This document shows, one piece after another, positions 17,123 to 26,827 of a stretch of DNA of 46,019 nucleotides. Below the pieces are notes generated by a model, which had not been told where the DNA came from, ran no database searches, and saw only the letters and a list, made by a program, of their open reading frames with translations. The DNA comes from Thioglobus_A sp964344985 (GTDB taxonomy: Bacteria > Pseudomonadota > Gammaproteobacteria > PS1 > Pseudothioglobaceae): NCBI GenBank assembly GCA_964344985.1, contig CAYFPI010000010.1, positions 1 to 46,019 of the forward strand, in the 5' to 3' direction. The translations under genes and the position numbers were made by a program. The first letter of the stretch is position 1. Each line of letters starts with the position of its first letter.

Positions 17123-17545
17123 ATGTTGTGGGTAAAGGCTTTTCACATTATTAGTGTAATCACTTGGTTTGCTGCGTTATTTTATTTACCACGTTTGTTT
17201 GTTTATCATGCCATGAGTAGTGATCAAACAAGTATTGATCGTTTTAAAGTGATGGAGCGTAAGCTTTACAAGGGCATTATGATGCCAAGTTTTATTCTGG
17301 CAACAGCCCTGGGTGCTTGGATGGTTGTTGATGGCTGGGCTGTGTATTCAGTTCAATACTGGTTGCACGTTAAGCTGGCATTGGTTGTTCCATTAATTGT
17401 CTATCATTTTTATTGCGGACATCTAGTTCGTGTTTTTAATAAAAATGAAAATACACGCTCAGATGTGTTTTACAGGTGGTTTAATGAGTTTCCAGTATTA
17501 ATCTTGGTAGCAGTAGTGATTTTGGTGGTGGTAAAGCCGTTTTAA
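17123..17545 (+). CDS. hemJ: Protoporphyrinogen IX oxidase HemJ
   Basis: A 140-residue integral membrane protein with four predicted helices; it converts protoporphyrinogen IX to protoporphyrin IX in bacteria lacking HemG or HemY. Family marks are AFHIISVITWFAALFYLPRLF with the conserved haem-binding histidine near residue 6, the following YH, and WLHVKLALVVPL in the third helix. The longer frame from 17087 would include the -10 element, so the ATG at 17123 with its GAGG site is chosen. It abuts the convergent ClC gene without spacing. Confidence 0.92.
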   Translation: MLWVKAFHIISVITWFAALFYLPRLFVYHAMSSDQTSIDRFKVMERKLYKGIMMPSFILATALGAWMVVDGWAVYSVQYWLHVKLALVVPLIVYHFYCGHLVRVFNKNENTRSDVFYRWFNEFPVLILVAVVILVVVKPF

Positions 17546-18824
17546 TTATTTTTTTTGAGTTAATTTTAAATAGTTGTCAGCCAGTGCTTCATAAATAGGT
17601 TGTTTGGAGATTTGCTTAGAAGTGAATGAGGCTATGAAAGCCACCAAGATAGCGGGTAGTAAAAGCTCAAAACTGTTGGTCATCTCTAGCACTAATAAAG
17701 CAGAAGTAAGAGGCGCTCTAATCACACCACTTAGATAGCCAATCATTGCCATAATCATGATTACTTGCGCATTGATTTGTGCATACAAGTAACTTAACTC
17801 CGACCCAATAGCAGTGCCAATTGAGATACTGGTCATGAACAAACCACCTGCAATGGTTGAGATAAATGAGGCTAGGGTGGCTAAATATTTCATGATAAAA
17901 AACTCTGTGCCTAGCTTTTCTCCTGATAGCATCATCATTGCCTCTTGATGGCCTGAGCCTGATGTTTGTGTATTGGACAGGTAATTTAATAAAGCGACAA
18001 CCAGTCCAAGCAGTGCTGAGAGCAATATAACTTTGGTTTTATCACCAAACATAAATTTAGTGATTAAATAAAGAGAGGATTTAGCAAAAACACCACCTAA
18101 TATTCCAACTAATATGGCTAATGGTAGTACTTGCCAGGTTAGTAAAATTGGTAGTGATTGATTGGATAAATCCATCAAATAGGGGGTTTGTGTGGCGTAT
18201 GCATTGAATGATAGGTAAACCAATAAACTAATAATGCCGATCAACACCAATGCTTGTTTTTTGAGTTTTCTACCTATTTCTTCGTAGGCAAACAAAACAC
18301 CAGCGATGGGCGCATTAAAAGCAATGATCAATCCGATACTGCCACCAATGGCAATAACCGCTTGAATAAGTAGTTTTCGTTTAAGCTTGATTAATGTTGC
18401 AAAATTGTAAAAGATCGAACTGCCAATATGTACACTTGGGCCACCAAAACTAAGCGATGCACCAGCCATCATTGCCAGAATAACAAAAGCAATCTTGCTA
18501 ATGGCAATTTTAAAAGATAACAGTGTTAGACGAATACTTCTATTACGAGAATCAGTTGCAGCAATTAGTTGAGGAATGCCGCTACCACNNNNNNNNNNAG
18601 TTGGAGTGACTTCTGTCAATATAGACAATGATTGCGAAAACAATAGGCGTGATAAAAAACCCTAAGTATTCTTGACCAACAATAATTGATTTAAATGCAT
18701 GCTGTGTATATTCTGCCAATTGCAAAAAAATTGATATAGCAATAACGGCTGATAGACTGGCAATCAGCAGGGTTATGTAAGTTTTGGACTCTTTAGGCAG
18801 CTGGTGTAGAAGGTATCTACGCAT
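17546..18824 (-). CDS. ClC-family chloride channel/transporter, interrupted by an assembly gap
   Basis: The N-terminal part (18824 down to the N-run) gives MRRYLLHQLPKES and two helices. After the gap the frame resumes at GSGIPQ, the first ClC selectivity motif, and continues for about 345 residues with the GGLFMTSISIGTAIG and APLTSALLVLEMT motifs. Total length is near 425, normal for a prokaryotic ClC. The second motif reads SFGGPSVHIG where transporters have GREGP, so the gating glutamate is replaced by glycine. The frames differ across the N-run, which I read as wrong gap length. It lies downstream of cysM with five bases between. Confidence 0.88.
18589..18598. other. Assembly gap (10 N) inside the ClC gene
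   Basis: Ten N of nominal length just before the codons for GSGIPQ. The frame shifts across it as placed, so the real missing length is not ten. Confidence 0.98.
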
Positions 18825-18829
18825 TAGCT

Positions 18830-19720
18830 TTAATTAGAGAATAATCCAGTTGATAAGTAGCGATCGCCGCGATCACAGACAATGGTGACAATTGTGGCGT
18901 TATTAACTTGTTTAGAAAGCTCAATGGCAGCAGATACCGCGCCACCACTAGAAACCCCAGCAAAAACACCTTCTTGTGTTGCTAAATTACGAGTAGTTTG
19001 TTCTGCTGAATGTTGAGAGATATCCATCATAGCATCTACTTTTGAGGCGTCAAAAATTTTAGGCAAGTATTCTTTTGGCCACCGGCGAATACCGGCAATT
19101 TGTGCGCCATCTTCAGGTTGCACACCAATAATTTGAATGTCAGAATTTTTTGATTTGAGTGTATCAGATACCCCCATAATTGTTCCTGTTGTGCCCATTG
19201 CTGAAACAAAGTGCGTTACCTTTCCATCAGTATCTTGCCAGATTTCTTCAGCTGTGGCATTGGTGTGCGCACCTGGATTGTCTTTGTTTGAAAATTGATC
19301 AAGTTGCTTGCCCTTGCCATCTTGCTCTAGTTTGTCGGCCAAATCTCTGGCGCCTTCCATACCAGCTTCTTCGGTAACCAATAAAAGCTCTGCACCATAA
19401 GCGCCCATAGCATCACGTCTTTCTTGTGAAAGATTTTCAGGCATGATGAGTATCATCTTGTAGCCTTTGATGGCTGCTACCATGGCTAATGCAATGCCAG
19501 TGTTACCACTGGTTGCTTCAATAAGTGTATCGCCCGGAGTAATCTCGCCACGACTTTCAGCTTGATTGAGCATATTAAGTGCTGCACGATCTTTGACTGA
19601 GCCAGCAGGATTGTTACCTTCTAGTTTTAGAAGGATTATGTTGGAATGGTTGGGGTTAAGTCGTTGCAGTTTTACCAAAGGGGTGTTGCCAATCGTTTGA
19701 TCAATTGTTTTATATGACAT
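18830..19720 (-). CDS. cysM: Cysteine synthase B (O-acetylserine sulfhydrylase)
   Basis: A 296-residue PLP enzyme of fold type II that makes cysteine from O-acetylserine and sulfide or thiosulfate. The PLP lysine is Lys43 in AGSVKDRAAL, the phosphate loop is EATSGNTGIALAM, and the CysM-type GNTPLVKLQRL is at residues 11-21. Length and the GSVKDR motif favour CysM over CysK. AAGGGG lies about seven bases upstream of the start. It follows thrC on the same strand with a 25-base gap, likely in one hom-thrC-cysM unit. Confidence 0.93.
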   Translation of the reverse strand: MSYKTIDQTIGNTPLVKLQRLNPNHSNIILLKLEGNNPAGSVKDRAALNMLNQAESRGEITPGDTLIEATSGNTGIALAMVAAIKGYKMILIMPENLSQERRDAMGAYGAELLLVTEEAGMEGARDLADKLEQDGKGKQLDQFSNKDNPGAHTNATAEEIWQDTDGKVTHFVSAMGTTGTIMGVSDTLKSKNSDIQIIGVQPEDGAQIAGIRRWPKEYLPKIFDASKVDAMMDISQHSAEQTTRNLATQEGVFAGVSSGGAVSAAIELSKQVNNATIVTIVCDRGDRYLSTGLFSN

Positions 19721-19745
19721 AACTACCCCTTTGGTCTAATAAAGA

Positions 19746-20810
19746 TTACATGTTGTCTAGAATTGCGCTCTTGACTTCATCCATAACAGGATTAACTAGA
19801 ATCATATCACTATTACATTGTTTGATTGCAGTATCTGGATCTTTTAGTCCGTGACCTGTTAGTGTACATACAACCTTAGAGCCTTCGGCAATTTTTCCAT
19901 TTTTAATATCACGCATAGCACCTGCAACAGAAGTAGCAGAAGCTGGCTCACAAAATACACCTTCTTGTTCTGTTAGTAATTTTTGTGCTGCTAAAATTTC
20001 TTCATCAGTTAGTGAATCAAACCAGCCATTTGATTCTTTTTCAACGGCGTGTGCTAAATCCCAACTTTGTGGATGCCCAATGCGAATGGCAGTGGCTACT
20101 GTTTCAGGGTTGTCAATCATCTCACCTTTGATAAAAGGTGCGGCACCTGCAGCTTGATAACCAACCATTGTTGGTGTTGAGTCAGCTTTTCCGTCTTGAT
20201 GGTATTCTTTATAACCCATCCAATGGGCAGAGATATTTCCGGCATTTCCAACAGGCAGGCAGTGGTAATCAGGCGCACCACCTAATTCTTCAATAATTTC
20301 AAAAGAAGCAGTTTTTTGACCTTGTAAGCGGAAAGGGTTGATTGAGTTTACAATTGATACTGGCGCATGATCTGCTACTTCTTTAACTAAGCGCATGCCA
20401 TCGTCAAAGTTACCCTTGATTTGAATAATAACCGCACCATGAATCATGGCTTGAGCCAGCTTTCCTAGTGCAATTTTTCCTTCAGGAATAAGTACAAAAG
20501 CTTTAATGCCTGCACGTGCTGCATAAGCAGCTGCAGCCGCAGAAGTATTACCGGTTGATGCGCAAATAATGGCTTTTGAGCCTTCTTCAACCGCTTTGGT
20601 AACAGCCATAGTCATACCACGATCTTTAAAAGATCCGGTTGGGTTTAACCCTTCATATTTAACATAAATATCAACATTTTTCCCTAATAAGGCAGGGATA
20701 TTCTCTAAGCGAATTAATGGCGTGTTGCCTTCACCAAGGCTAATAAGTTTTGTGCTGTCGCTTACTGGTAAGCGATCACGATAATTTTCAATTAAACCGG
20801 TATATCTCAT
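19746..20810 (-). CDS. thrC: Threonine synthase
   Basis: A 354-residue PLP enzyme converting O-phosphohomoserine to threonine. The PLP lysine is Lys62 in NPTGSFKDRGM, with SLGEGNTPLIRLENIP at residues 24-39 and CASTGNTSAAAAAYAARAG as the phosphate loop. It belongs to the shorter archaeal/plant-like class II threonine synthase branch rather than the 430-residue E. coli form. AAGGAG lies before the ATG. It is nine bases downstream of hom. Confidence 0.95.
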   Translation of the reverse strand: MRYTGLIENYRDRLPVSDSTKLISLGEGNTPLIRLENIPALLGKNVDIYVKYEGLNPTGSFKDRGMTMAVTKAVEEGSKAIICASTGNTSAAAAAYAARAGIKAFVLIPEGKIALGKLAQAMIHGAVIIQIKGNFDDGMRLVKEVADHAPVSIVNSINPFRLQGQKTASFEIIEELGGAPDYHCLPVGNAGNISAHWMGYKEYHQDGKADSTPTMVGYQAAGAAPFIKGEMIDNPETVATAIRIGHPQSWDLAHAVEKESNGWFDSLTDEEILAAQKLLTEQEGVFCEPASATSVAGAMRDIKNGKIAEGSKVVCTLTGHGLKDPDTAIKQCNSDMILVNPVMDEVKSAILDNM

Positions 20811-20819
20811 AATATCTCC

Positions 20820-22151
20820 TTAATCAAGCGTTTCAACATGAATAATTTTAACATCTTGTTGAATTGAGTTATGTTTTTGAATTTCAGCTACTGCTTTGTT
20901 TAGCTCTGAAGTTTTAACCATGTTGGTAATTATGGCAATATGCGCATTGTTTTGTTGGTCAATTTGTTTTTGAACAACGGTTTCAGCGCTAATATTATGC
21001 TCAGCTAGTATTGAAGTTATATCTGCTAATACACCAGGCTTGTCACTGGCAAGTAAGCGTAAATAAAAGATACTTTCAATCTCATCACTTGAGCAATTAG
21101 GCATTTGTTTAAACTCTTTCCATCCAAGTGTGTCTTGACTAACAGTGTCTTTAATAATATCAACCAAATCAGCAATAACGGCACTGGCTGTTGCCTCGTC
21201 ACCTGCGCCTGCGCCATAATATAGTGTTGGACCAACCGCATTGCCTTTAACTAAAACAGCGTTCATAACACCATCAACATTAGCCAACAATTGTGTTTTT
21301 GGAATCAAGGTTGGGTGAACACGCATTTGAAGTTGACTATTAATTTTCTTAGCAATACCTAGATGTTTAATTGAATACCCCATTTCCGTAGCAAATGCCA
21401 CATCTTCAGGTTCGATTTGACTAATACCTTCAGTAAGTGCATGATTGAATTGTAATTCACAACCAAATGCAATTGATGCTAGAATAACTAATTTATGCGC
21501 TGCATCAATACCCTCAACATCAAAGGTTGGATCTGCTTCTGCATAGCCTAATTCTTGAGCCTCTTTAAGAACATCGGCAAAATCTCTGCCTTTGTCGCGC
21601 ATTTCAGTGAGGATAAAGTTACCTGTGCCATTGATAATGCCAGCAACCAGTTCGATTTGATTGGCACTTAAGCCTTGCTCTAAGGCTTTAAGGATTGGAA
21701 TGCCGCCAGCAACAGAGGCCTCAAACAATAAATGAACATTGTTATCTTTTGCTAATGCCAATAGTTCATTACCATGAGTGGCAATGAGCGCTTTGTTAGC
21801 GGTAATAACATGCTTGCCATTTTTAATGGCAGTTTCAACCAAGTCTTTAGCAATGGTAGTGCCGCCAATTAATTCTAGAACAATGCTAATATCAGCGTTG
21901 TTAACAACCGAATAAGCATCTTCGGTTAATTCAAACCCATCATCAGGACAAATTCTTGGCTCAGAAATATCTTTAACTGCAGCCTGAACAATATTAATTT
22001 GTTCGCCAGTACGAGCAAAGATTTCATTTTTATTTTTATTTAAAACATTAACAACACCACCACCAACAGTAGTAGTAGTGCAGCTGCTACATCATCGCCA
22101 ACCNNNNNNNNNNCCACCAACAGTGCCAAGACCTAATATTCCGATATTCAC
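20820..22151 (-). CDS. hom: Homoserine dehydrogenase, interrupted by an assembly gap
   Basis: The gene starts at GTG (22151) after AGGGA. It encodes MNIGILGLGTVGG, the Rossmann GxGxxG loop, before the N-run; beyond it the frame resumes at TVGGGVVNVLNKN. The rest shows the family features ITANKALIATHG and AGIINGTGNFILTEM, and a C-terminal ACT domain (LLASDKPGVLADITSILAEH) for threonine feedback. The enzyme reduces aspartate semialdehyde to homoserine. The segment 22071-22113 looks like unmerged contig-end sequence: deleting it gives a perfect N-terminus, so the gene is probably intact. It leads the hom-thrC-cysM unit. Confidence 0.93.
22104..22113. other. Assembly gap (10 N) inside hom with overlapping flanks
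   Basis: The same 11 bases, CCACCAACAGT, occur at 22060-22070 and at 22114-22124 on the two sides of the gap. Collapsing them restores the expected GLGTVGGGVV protein sequence. Confidence 0.97.
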
Positions 22152-22189
22152 AAGTAATAATCCCTAACAATAAACACTTAAAGCATCGA

Positions 22190-22198
22190 ATTATACCA
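22190..22198 (-). promoter_or_regulatory. Extended -10 promoter of hom-thrC-cysM
   Basis: On the minus strand TGGTATAAT gives an extended -10 (TGnTATAAT) with the hexamer at 22195-22190. No strong -35 is present, as expected for this class. The transcript would start near 22183, leaving a leader of about 31 bases that contains the AGGGA ribosome-binding site of hom. Confidence 0.6.
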
Positions 22199-22234
22199 AT
22201 TGGATATTGACATAAAGAGGTATTAAGTGGTGCT

Positions 22235-22774
22235 TTATTTGTCCAGCATAATGGCTGAGCATTTTAGTGGGCGAGAGTATTGAGAAGGTATTTTGTGCTG
22301 GTTGTTGAACAGTACTGGTGCAAGCGCTTTAAGCATATCCTCATAAATGGGTTTTTTAAAGTCAATAACATCCTCAATAGGGCGCCAATAATCAACCCAT
22401 TGCCAGTCGTCAAATTCGACTTCATTGTGAGAGTCTAGTGTGATGTTGCTTTCGCTTGAAGTAAGTTCTAGCAAGAACCATACTTGTTTTTGACCAATGC
22501 AAATAGGCTTTTGTTTGCGCCTGACATGCCAATCTGGCAACTCATAGCGTAGCCATTTTGGGGTTTTTGCAATTACACGTACATGTTCACGAGATAACCC
22601 TACTTCTTCGTTTAGCTCTCTAAAAAGTGCGTCTAGTTCACTTTCTCCACTATCAATACCACCTTGAGGAAGTTGCCAAGAGTCTTGCTTAAAGCGTTTC
22701 GCTAATAGAACCTGTTGTTTGTTGTTAGTAATAACAATGCCAACATTGGCCCTATAGCCCTCACTGTCTATCAT
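22235..22774 (-). CDS. rppH: RNA pyrophosphohydrolase
   Basis: A 179-residue Nudix hydrolase that removes pyrophosphate from 5' triphosphate RNA ends and so triggers mRNA decay. The Nudix box is perfect at residues 38-60 (G-x5-E-x7-REL-x-EE-x-GL). The N-terminal MIDSEGYRANVGIVI and the WQLPQGG leading into the box are RppH-type. Length is close to the E. coli protein (176). It lies 24 bases downstream of the BI-1 family gene on the same strand. Confidence 0.96.
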   Translation of the reverse strand: MIDSEGYRANVGIVITNNKQQVLLAKRFKQDSWQLPQGGIDSGESELDALFRELNEEVGLSREHVRVIAKTPKWLRYELPDWHVRRKQKPICIGQKQVWFLLELTSSESNITLDSHNEVEFDDWQWVDYWRPIEDVIDFKKPIYEDMLKALAPVLFNNQHKIPSQYSRPLKCSAIMLDK

Positions 22775-22798
22775 TTGTTATGATCAAGGAAAGAGTTA

Positions 22799-23464
22799 TT
22801 AATCTTCGCCAGAGAATGCACCTAGTAGTTGTAATAAACTTAAGAACAAATTGTAAATTGATAAAAATAGCGTTACTGTTGCCATAATGTAGTTGGTTTC
22901 ACCGCCATGAATAATGCTAGATGTTTCAAACAATATTAGCCCGCTCATCAACAAAATAAATGCTGCTGATACTGCTAATGAAAGTGCTGGAATGGCAAAA
23001 AAGTAAGCAGCAATGCCTGCCAAGAACGCCACAATAATACCGGCAGTTAAAAAGCCAGACATAAAACTAAAATCTTTACCTGAAGTGATCGCATAGAAAG
23101 ATAAAGACAAGAAAATAATGCCAGTTCCTGTCATTGCCATAGTGACCAATTCTGCGCCATTAGAAAATGCCGTTGTATAAGCGCCAATAATTGGACCCAG
23201 TGTTAATCCCATAAAACCTGTTAATGCAAAAACAGCTAACAATCCGCCTGCAGAATTTTTAAATTTATTAACTAAAAATAATAGTCCAAAATAACCAGCC
23301 AGAGTTAATAACAAGCCAAAGTGTGGCAAGTTAAGTGACATTGATAGGTAGGCCATCAAACCACTAAAAAGCAAAGTAGCTGATAATAGTTGGTAGGTAT
23401 TTTTTAAGACACCACTAATGATAATGCCTTGCGCTTGAGTTTGGCTTTTAATGCTTGTGTTCAT
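22799..23464 (-). CDS. Bax inhibitor-1/YccA family membrane protein
   Basis: A 221-residue protein with seven predicted helices and the BI-1 family features: the first helices after a 15-residue cytoplasmic head, FKNSAGGLLAVFALTGFMGLTLGPI in the middle, and DTSxI-like ETSSIIHGGETNYI near the C-terminus. Bacterial members such as YccA modulate FtsH or act as pH-gated calcium leak channels; the role here is not known. AAGGAA precedes the ATG. It is divergent from murD, with a 66-base shared promoter region. Confidence 0.9.
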   Translation of the reverse strand: MNTSIKSQTQAQGIIISGVLKNTYQLLSATLLFSGLMAYLSMSLNLPHFGLLLTLAGYFGLLFLVNKFKNSAGGLLAVFALTGFMGLTLGPIIGAYTTAFSNGAELVTMAMTGTGIIFLSLSFYAITSGKDFSFMSGFLTAGIIVAFLAGIAAYFFAIPALSLAVSAAFILLMSGLILFETSSIIHGGETNYIMATVTLFLSIYNLFLSLLQLLGAFSGED

Positions 23465-23530
23465 GATTTATTCCTTGGAATGATTAAGTGTAAAATACCT
23501 CTTATTTTATACCGAAAAAACTAAAAAAGC

Positions 23531-24829
23531 ATGAAACTAATTTTAGGTTTGGGTGAGACTGGATTTTCTGTCGTTAAGTTTTTCATCAATCAGGGTATTG
23601 AGTTTAAATTAGCAGACTCAAGAAAAACCCCGCCTCTTTTAGAAAAATATCAAGAATTAAATCAAAAAACAACTGCTTATTTTGGAGATTGGACACTTGA
23701 TTCATTAACCAATGTGGATGAGGTAATTGTCTCACCAGGCATTGCTCAAGATGAATCTATTATTGTTTGGGCCCGCGATCGAAATATTGATGTTATTAGT
23801 GATATTGAATTATTTTCAAGATATGCTAAGGGTCATGTTATTGGCATTACTGGCTCTAATGGAAAATCAACAGTCACCCAACTATTGGGCGAGATGATTA
23901 AAGCCGGTGGCAGGAATGTTGCTATTGGTGGCAATATTGGCAAGCCGGCACTAGAGTGTTTGGATGATTCGGTTGAGTATTATGTATTGGAGTTTTCTAG
24001 CTATCAGCTTGACTATACTAATCAGCTTAATTTATTAACAGGCACAGTGCTTAACATCTCTCCAGATCATCTTGATAGGTATGAAAGCTTTGAGCACTAT
24101 ACAGATTCAAAGCTTAGTCTGTATCAATATTGTCAAAATTTTGTGGTTAATATTGATGAACCACTCATCCCTAAAAAAGAGTCTGCTAAACATTTTGGCA
24201 TCGATATGCCAAAACATGATCAAGATTTTGGCACGGTAACTTGTCATGGTAGTTGTTACTTTTTAAAAGGTGACGATGTACTTATGGGTGTTGATGAAAT
24301 GCAGCTTATTGGCGAGCATAATGTTGCCAATATACTAGCGGCACTAACTTTAGGTGATCAAATTGGTCTTGACATGAACATCATGACTGAGTGCATTAAA
24401 TCATTTAAAGGTCTTGAGCATCGGCTAGAATGGGTTGATAAGCAACAAGGTGTTGAATATTACAACGACTCTAAAGCAACCAATGCGTTATCAACCGTTA
24501 AGGCGCTGAAAGCTTTGATCAACAAGCATGAAAATATCGTATTAATTGCTGGTGGTATTGCCAAAGATGAGGATCATTCAGAATTATTCGAGCTGATTGA
24601 TCGAGATGTGATGAGTGTTGTGCTGATAGGTCATAGTGCAAAAGATTTTGAAAGAGGTATTCATAAAGCCCAAGTTATTCACGCTCAAGACATGAGTGAT
24701 GCAGTTAGTTTAGCAAAAGGCATGATTAATGATGGCGTAGTGTTGCTATCTCCAGCTTGTGCAAGCTTTGATATGTATGATAATTTTGAACAGCGCGGAG
24801 ATGATTTTAAGCGCTGTGTTATCGGATAA
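23531..24829 (+). CDS. murD: UDP-N-acetylmuramoyl-L-alanine:D-glutamate ligase
   Basis: A 432-residue cytoplasmic Mur ligase that adds D-glutamate to UDP-MurNAc-L-Ala. The N-terminal domain binds UDP (ILGLGETGFSVVKF), the ATP loop GITGSNGKSTV is at residues 105-115, and the C-terminal domain carries YNDSKATN and LLSPACASFDMYDNFEQRG, the MurD end motif. It stands alone, away from the murC-murB-ddlB-ftsQ cluster found 7 kb further on. It overlaps the convergent miaA by 11 bases. Confidence 0.97.
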   Translation: MKLILGLGETGFSVVKFFINQGIEFKLADSRKTPPLLEKYQELNQKTTAYFGDWTLDSLTNVDEVIVSPGIAQDESIIVWARDRNIDVISDIELFSRYAKGHVIGITGSNGKSTVTQLLGEMIKAGGRNVAIGGNIGKPALECLDDSVEYYVLEFSSYQLDYTNQLNLLTGTVLNISPDHLDRYESFEHYTDSKLSLYQYCQNFVVNIDEPLIPKKESAKHFGIDMPKHDQDFGTVTCHGSCYFLKGDDVLMGVDEMQLIGEHNVANILAALTLGDQIGLDMNIMTECIKSFKGLEHRLEWVDKQQGVEYYNDSKATNALSTVKALKALINKHENIVLIAGGIAKDEDHSELFELIDRDVMSVVLIGHSAKDFERGIHKAQVIHAQDMSDAVSLAKGMINDGVVLLSPACASFDMYDNFEQRGDDFKRCVIG

Positions 24830-25733
24830 AGTCTAATACTTTTTGAATATCAGGCTGTGTAAGTAATAAACCATCTGTTTGAGATTTTAACCAGGTGCTT
24901 TGACGCTTGCACAATTGACGAGTAGCAATAATTGCTTTTTCAATCATGTCAGATTTGCTTATTTCACCGTTTAAATATTGCCAGGCTTGTCGGTAGCCAA
25001 CACATCGAATAGAAGGTAGATCTTCATGCAGATTGGAATTTTCTTTAAGACTTTTAACTTCATTAATAAAGCCTTGATCCATCATTGATACAAATCTTTT
25101 CTTAATCCTTTCATGCAGTTCTTTGCGATCAGGCATGAGTATGATTTTTTTGATAGGATAATTAATAACTGCTTGTTTGTTGCCCTGCAGTTCACTTAGA
25201 GTTTTTCCACTTAAATCGAATACTTCTAAAGCCCTGGTTACTCGTTGTGCATCGTTAGGGTGGATTCTATCAGCCGCTTCGGGATCGATTTTTTTTAGTT
25301 GCTTGTGTAATGACTCCGAACCTTGTTGTTTGAGTAGTTGATTGTACTTCTCTCTAGAGTCATTGGTTGATTCTGGCAGGTTTGATAAGCCATGTTCTAA
25401 CGCATGAAAATAAAATGATGTGCCTCCAACTAAAATAGGGGTTTCGTTATTAGCAAAAGCAATTTCAATTTGTTCTTTAGCGTCACGTGCAAAATCAAAT
25501 GCACTGTAGTTTTGTTCTGGTGTGCAGATGTCAATTAAATAGTGAGGGTGTTTTTGCAGGGTTTTCTTATCTGGTTTAGCACTGCCAATATCCATTGTCT
25601 GGTAGATAAGTGCCGAATCAACGCTAATTAATCTTGCTTTAAAATGCTTGCTTAATTCAATAGCCAAGTCAGTCTTTCCAGAGGCGGTTGGACCCATTAA
25701 AAAAATGACAGTTTTGTTGAAGTTTTCTGGCAC
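24819..25733 (-). CDS. miaA: tRNA dimethylallyltransferase
   Basis: A 304-residue enzyme adding a dimethylallyl group to A37 of tRNAs reading codons that start with U. The P-loop GPTASGKT is at residues 14-21, with DSALIYQTMDIGSAKPD and the DICTPEQNYSAFDF region typical of the family. The start is GTG (25733), chosen for the GAGGAG site five bases upstream. The second step, methylthiolation by MiaB, is encoded at 41285-42637. The usual neighbour hfq is absent. Confidence 0.96.
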   Translation of the reverse strand: MPENFNKTVIFLMGPTASGKTDLAIELSKHFKARLISVDSALIYQTMDIGSAKPDKKTLQKHPHYLIDICTPEQNYSAFDFARDAKEQIEIAFANNETPILVGGTSFYFHALEHGLSNLPESTNDSREKYNQLLKQQGSESLHKQLKKIDPEAADRIHPNDAQRVTRALEVFDLSGKTLSELQGNKQAVINYPIKKIILMPDRKELHERIKKRFVSMMDQGFINEVKSLKENSNLHEDLPSIRCVGYRQAWQYLNGEISKSDMIEKAIIATRQLCKRQSTWLKSQTDGLLLTQPDIQKVLDFIR

Positions 25734-25776
25734 AAAGCTCCTCTAATTAGTAGGAATTTATTGATATAACTTAGAT

Positions 25777-25782
25777 TATAAT
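25777..25782 (+). promoter_or_regulatory. -10 element upstream of the flavin reductase gene
   Basis: A consensus TATAAT at 25777-25782 predicts a start near 25789, giving a 25-base leader to the ATG at 25814. The -35 region is poor. Confidence 0.4.
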
Positions 25783-25813
25783 GTCCGCATTCGATTAGTT
25801 TAAGTATAAATCT

Positions 25814-26827
25814 ATGTTTACAGTTCAAAACCAAGTAACAGGCAATCAATTTGAGGTTAGTGAGGATGAAAATATTCTTGATGGTGCTATTACTCATGGT
25901 GTTAATTTTCCATACGGTTGTCAGAATGGATTTTGTGGCCAGTGCAAGGCAGTTTTAATAGAAGGCGAGGTGGATTATAAAGATGGTGTGCCACCAGGAA
26001 TAAAGCCAGAAGAAGTTAATGACAATATGATTTTAACTTGTAAATGTCATGCTAAAAGCGATGTTTTGCTAGCGGTTAATGAGTTGGAAAGTGTAAGTGA
26101 TATTGAAGTCAAAACATTGCCGTGTAAGGTTGATAAGCTTGAGAAACTTAATCATGATGTTGCTAAAATTAGCCTTAAATTACCAGAATCTGAAACATTG
26201 CAATACTTGCCAGGCCAATACATTGATTTGATTCATCCAGGGTTTGATCCAAGAGCATTTTCTATTGCTAATGCGCCGCATAATAGTGGCCTGATTGAGC
26301 TTCATGTGCGTTTAATTGAAGGTGGTAAGTTTACTAATTTTGTTTTTAATGAATTACAAGAAAAATCTTTATTGAAAATTGAAGGACCTAAAGGTGATTT
26401 CTTTTTAAGAGAAGAGAGTGACAAGCCTATTATTATGGTGGCTGGCGGCACTGGATTTGGTCCAGTAAAAGCCATGGTAGAGCATGCCATTGAGTCTGGA
26501 TCTGATCGCAGTATTCACCTTTAGTGGGGTGTAAGAGATGAACATGATCAGTATATGCCGCTTCCTTATGAATGGGATAAACAATATGAAAATATTAGTT
26601 TTACTCCAGTGTTGTCACAAGCTAGTGAACAGTGGCAAGGTGAGAGAGGGTATGTGCATGAGGCTGTTCTTAATGACTTTGAAACATTAACTGATTATGA
26701 AGTATATGCATGTGGACCACCTGAAATGGTTAGACAAGCGGCTAATACTTTTGTTAAAAAAGGTATGTTTGAAGATAATTTCTTTAATGATAGTTTTGAG
26801 TTTTCTTATTCCTCTGATGCATCATGA
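25814..26827 (+). pseudogene. 2Fe-2S ferredoxin-NAD(P)H flavin reductase, interrupted by an in-frame TAG
   Basis: The full frame is 338 codons. An N-terminal plant-type ferredoxin domain binds 2Fe-2S through Cys36, Cys41, Cys44 and Cys76. An FAD domain (RAFSIANAP) and an NAD domain (VAGGTGFGPVKAMVEH) follow. At codon 237 (26522-26524) TAG replaces what should be the tyrosine of the IHLYWGVR motif; the frame continues correctly on the other side to YACGPPEMVRQAA. The family includes CDP-6-deoxyglucoseen reductase and phenol-hydroxylase reductases. Truncation would remove part of the NAD site. It is either a recent nonsense mutation or a base error. bolA overlaps its end by four bases (ATGA). 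Confidence 0.85.

Noticed and set aside
26522..26524. TAG as a pyrrolysine or programmed read-through codon
   Set aside because: The position is a tyrosine in the family, there is no pyrrolysine context, and other genes in the window stop normally at TAG.
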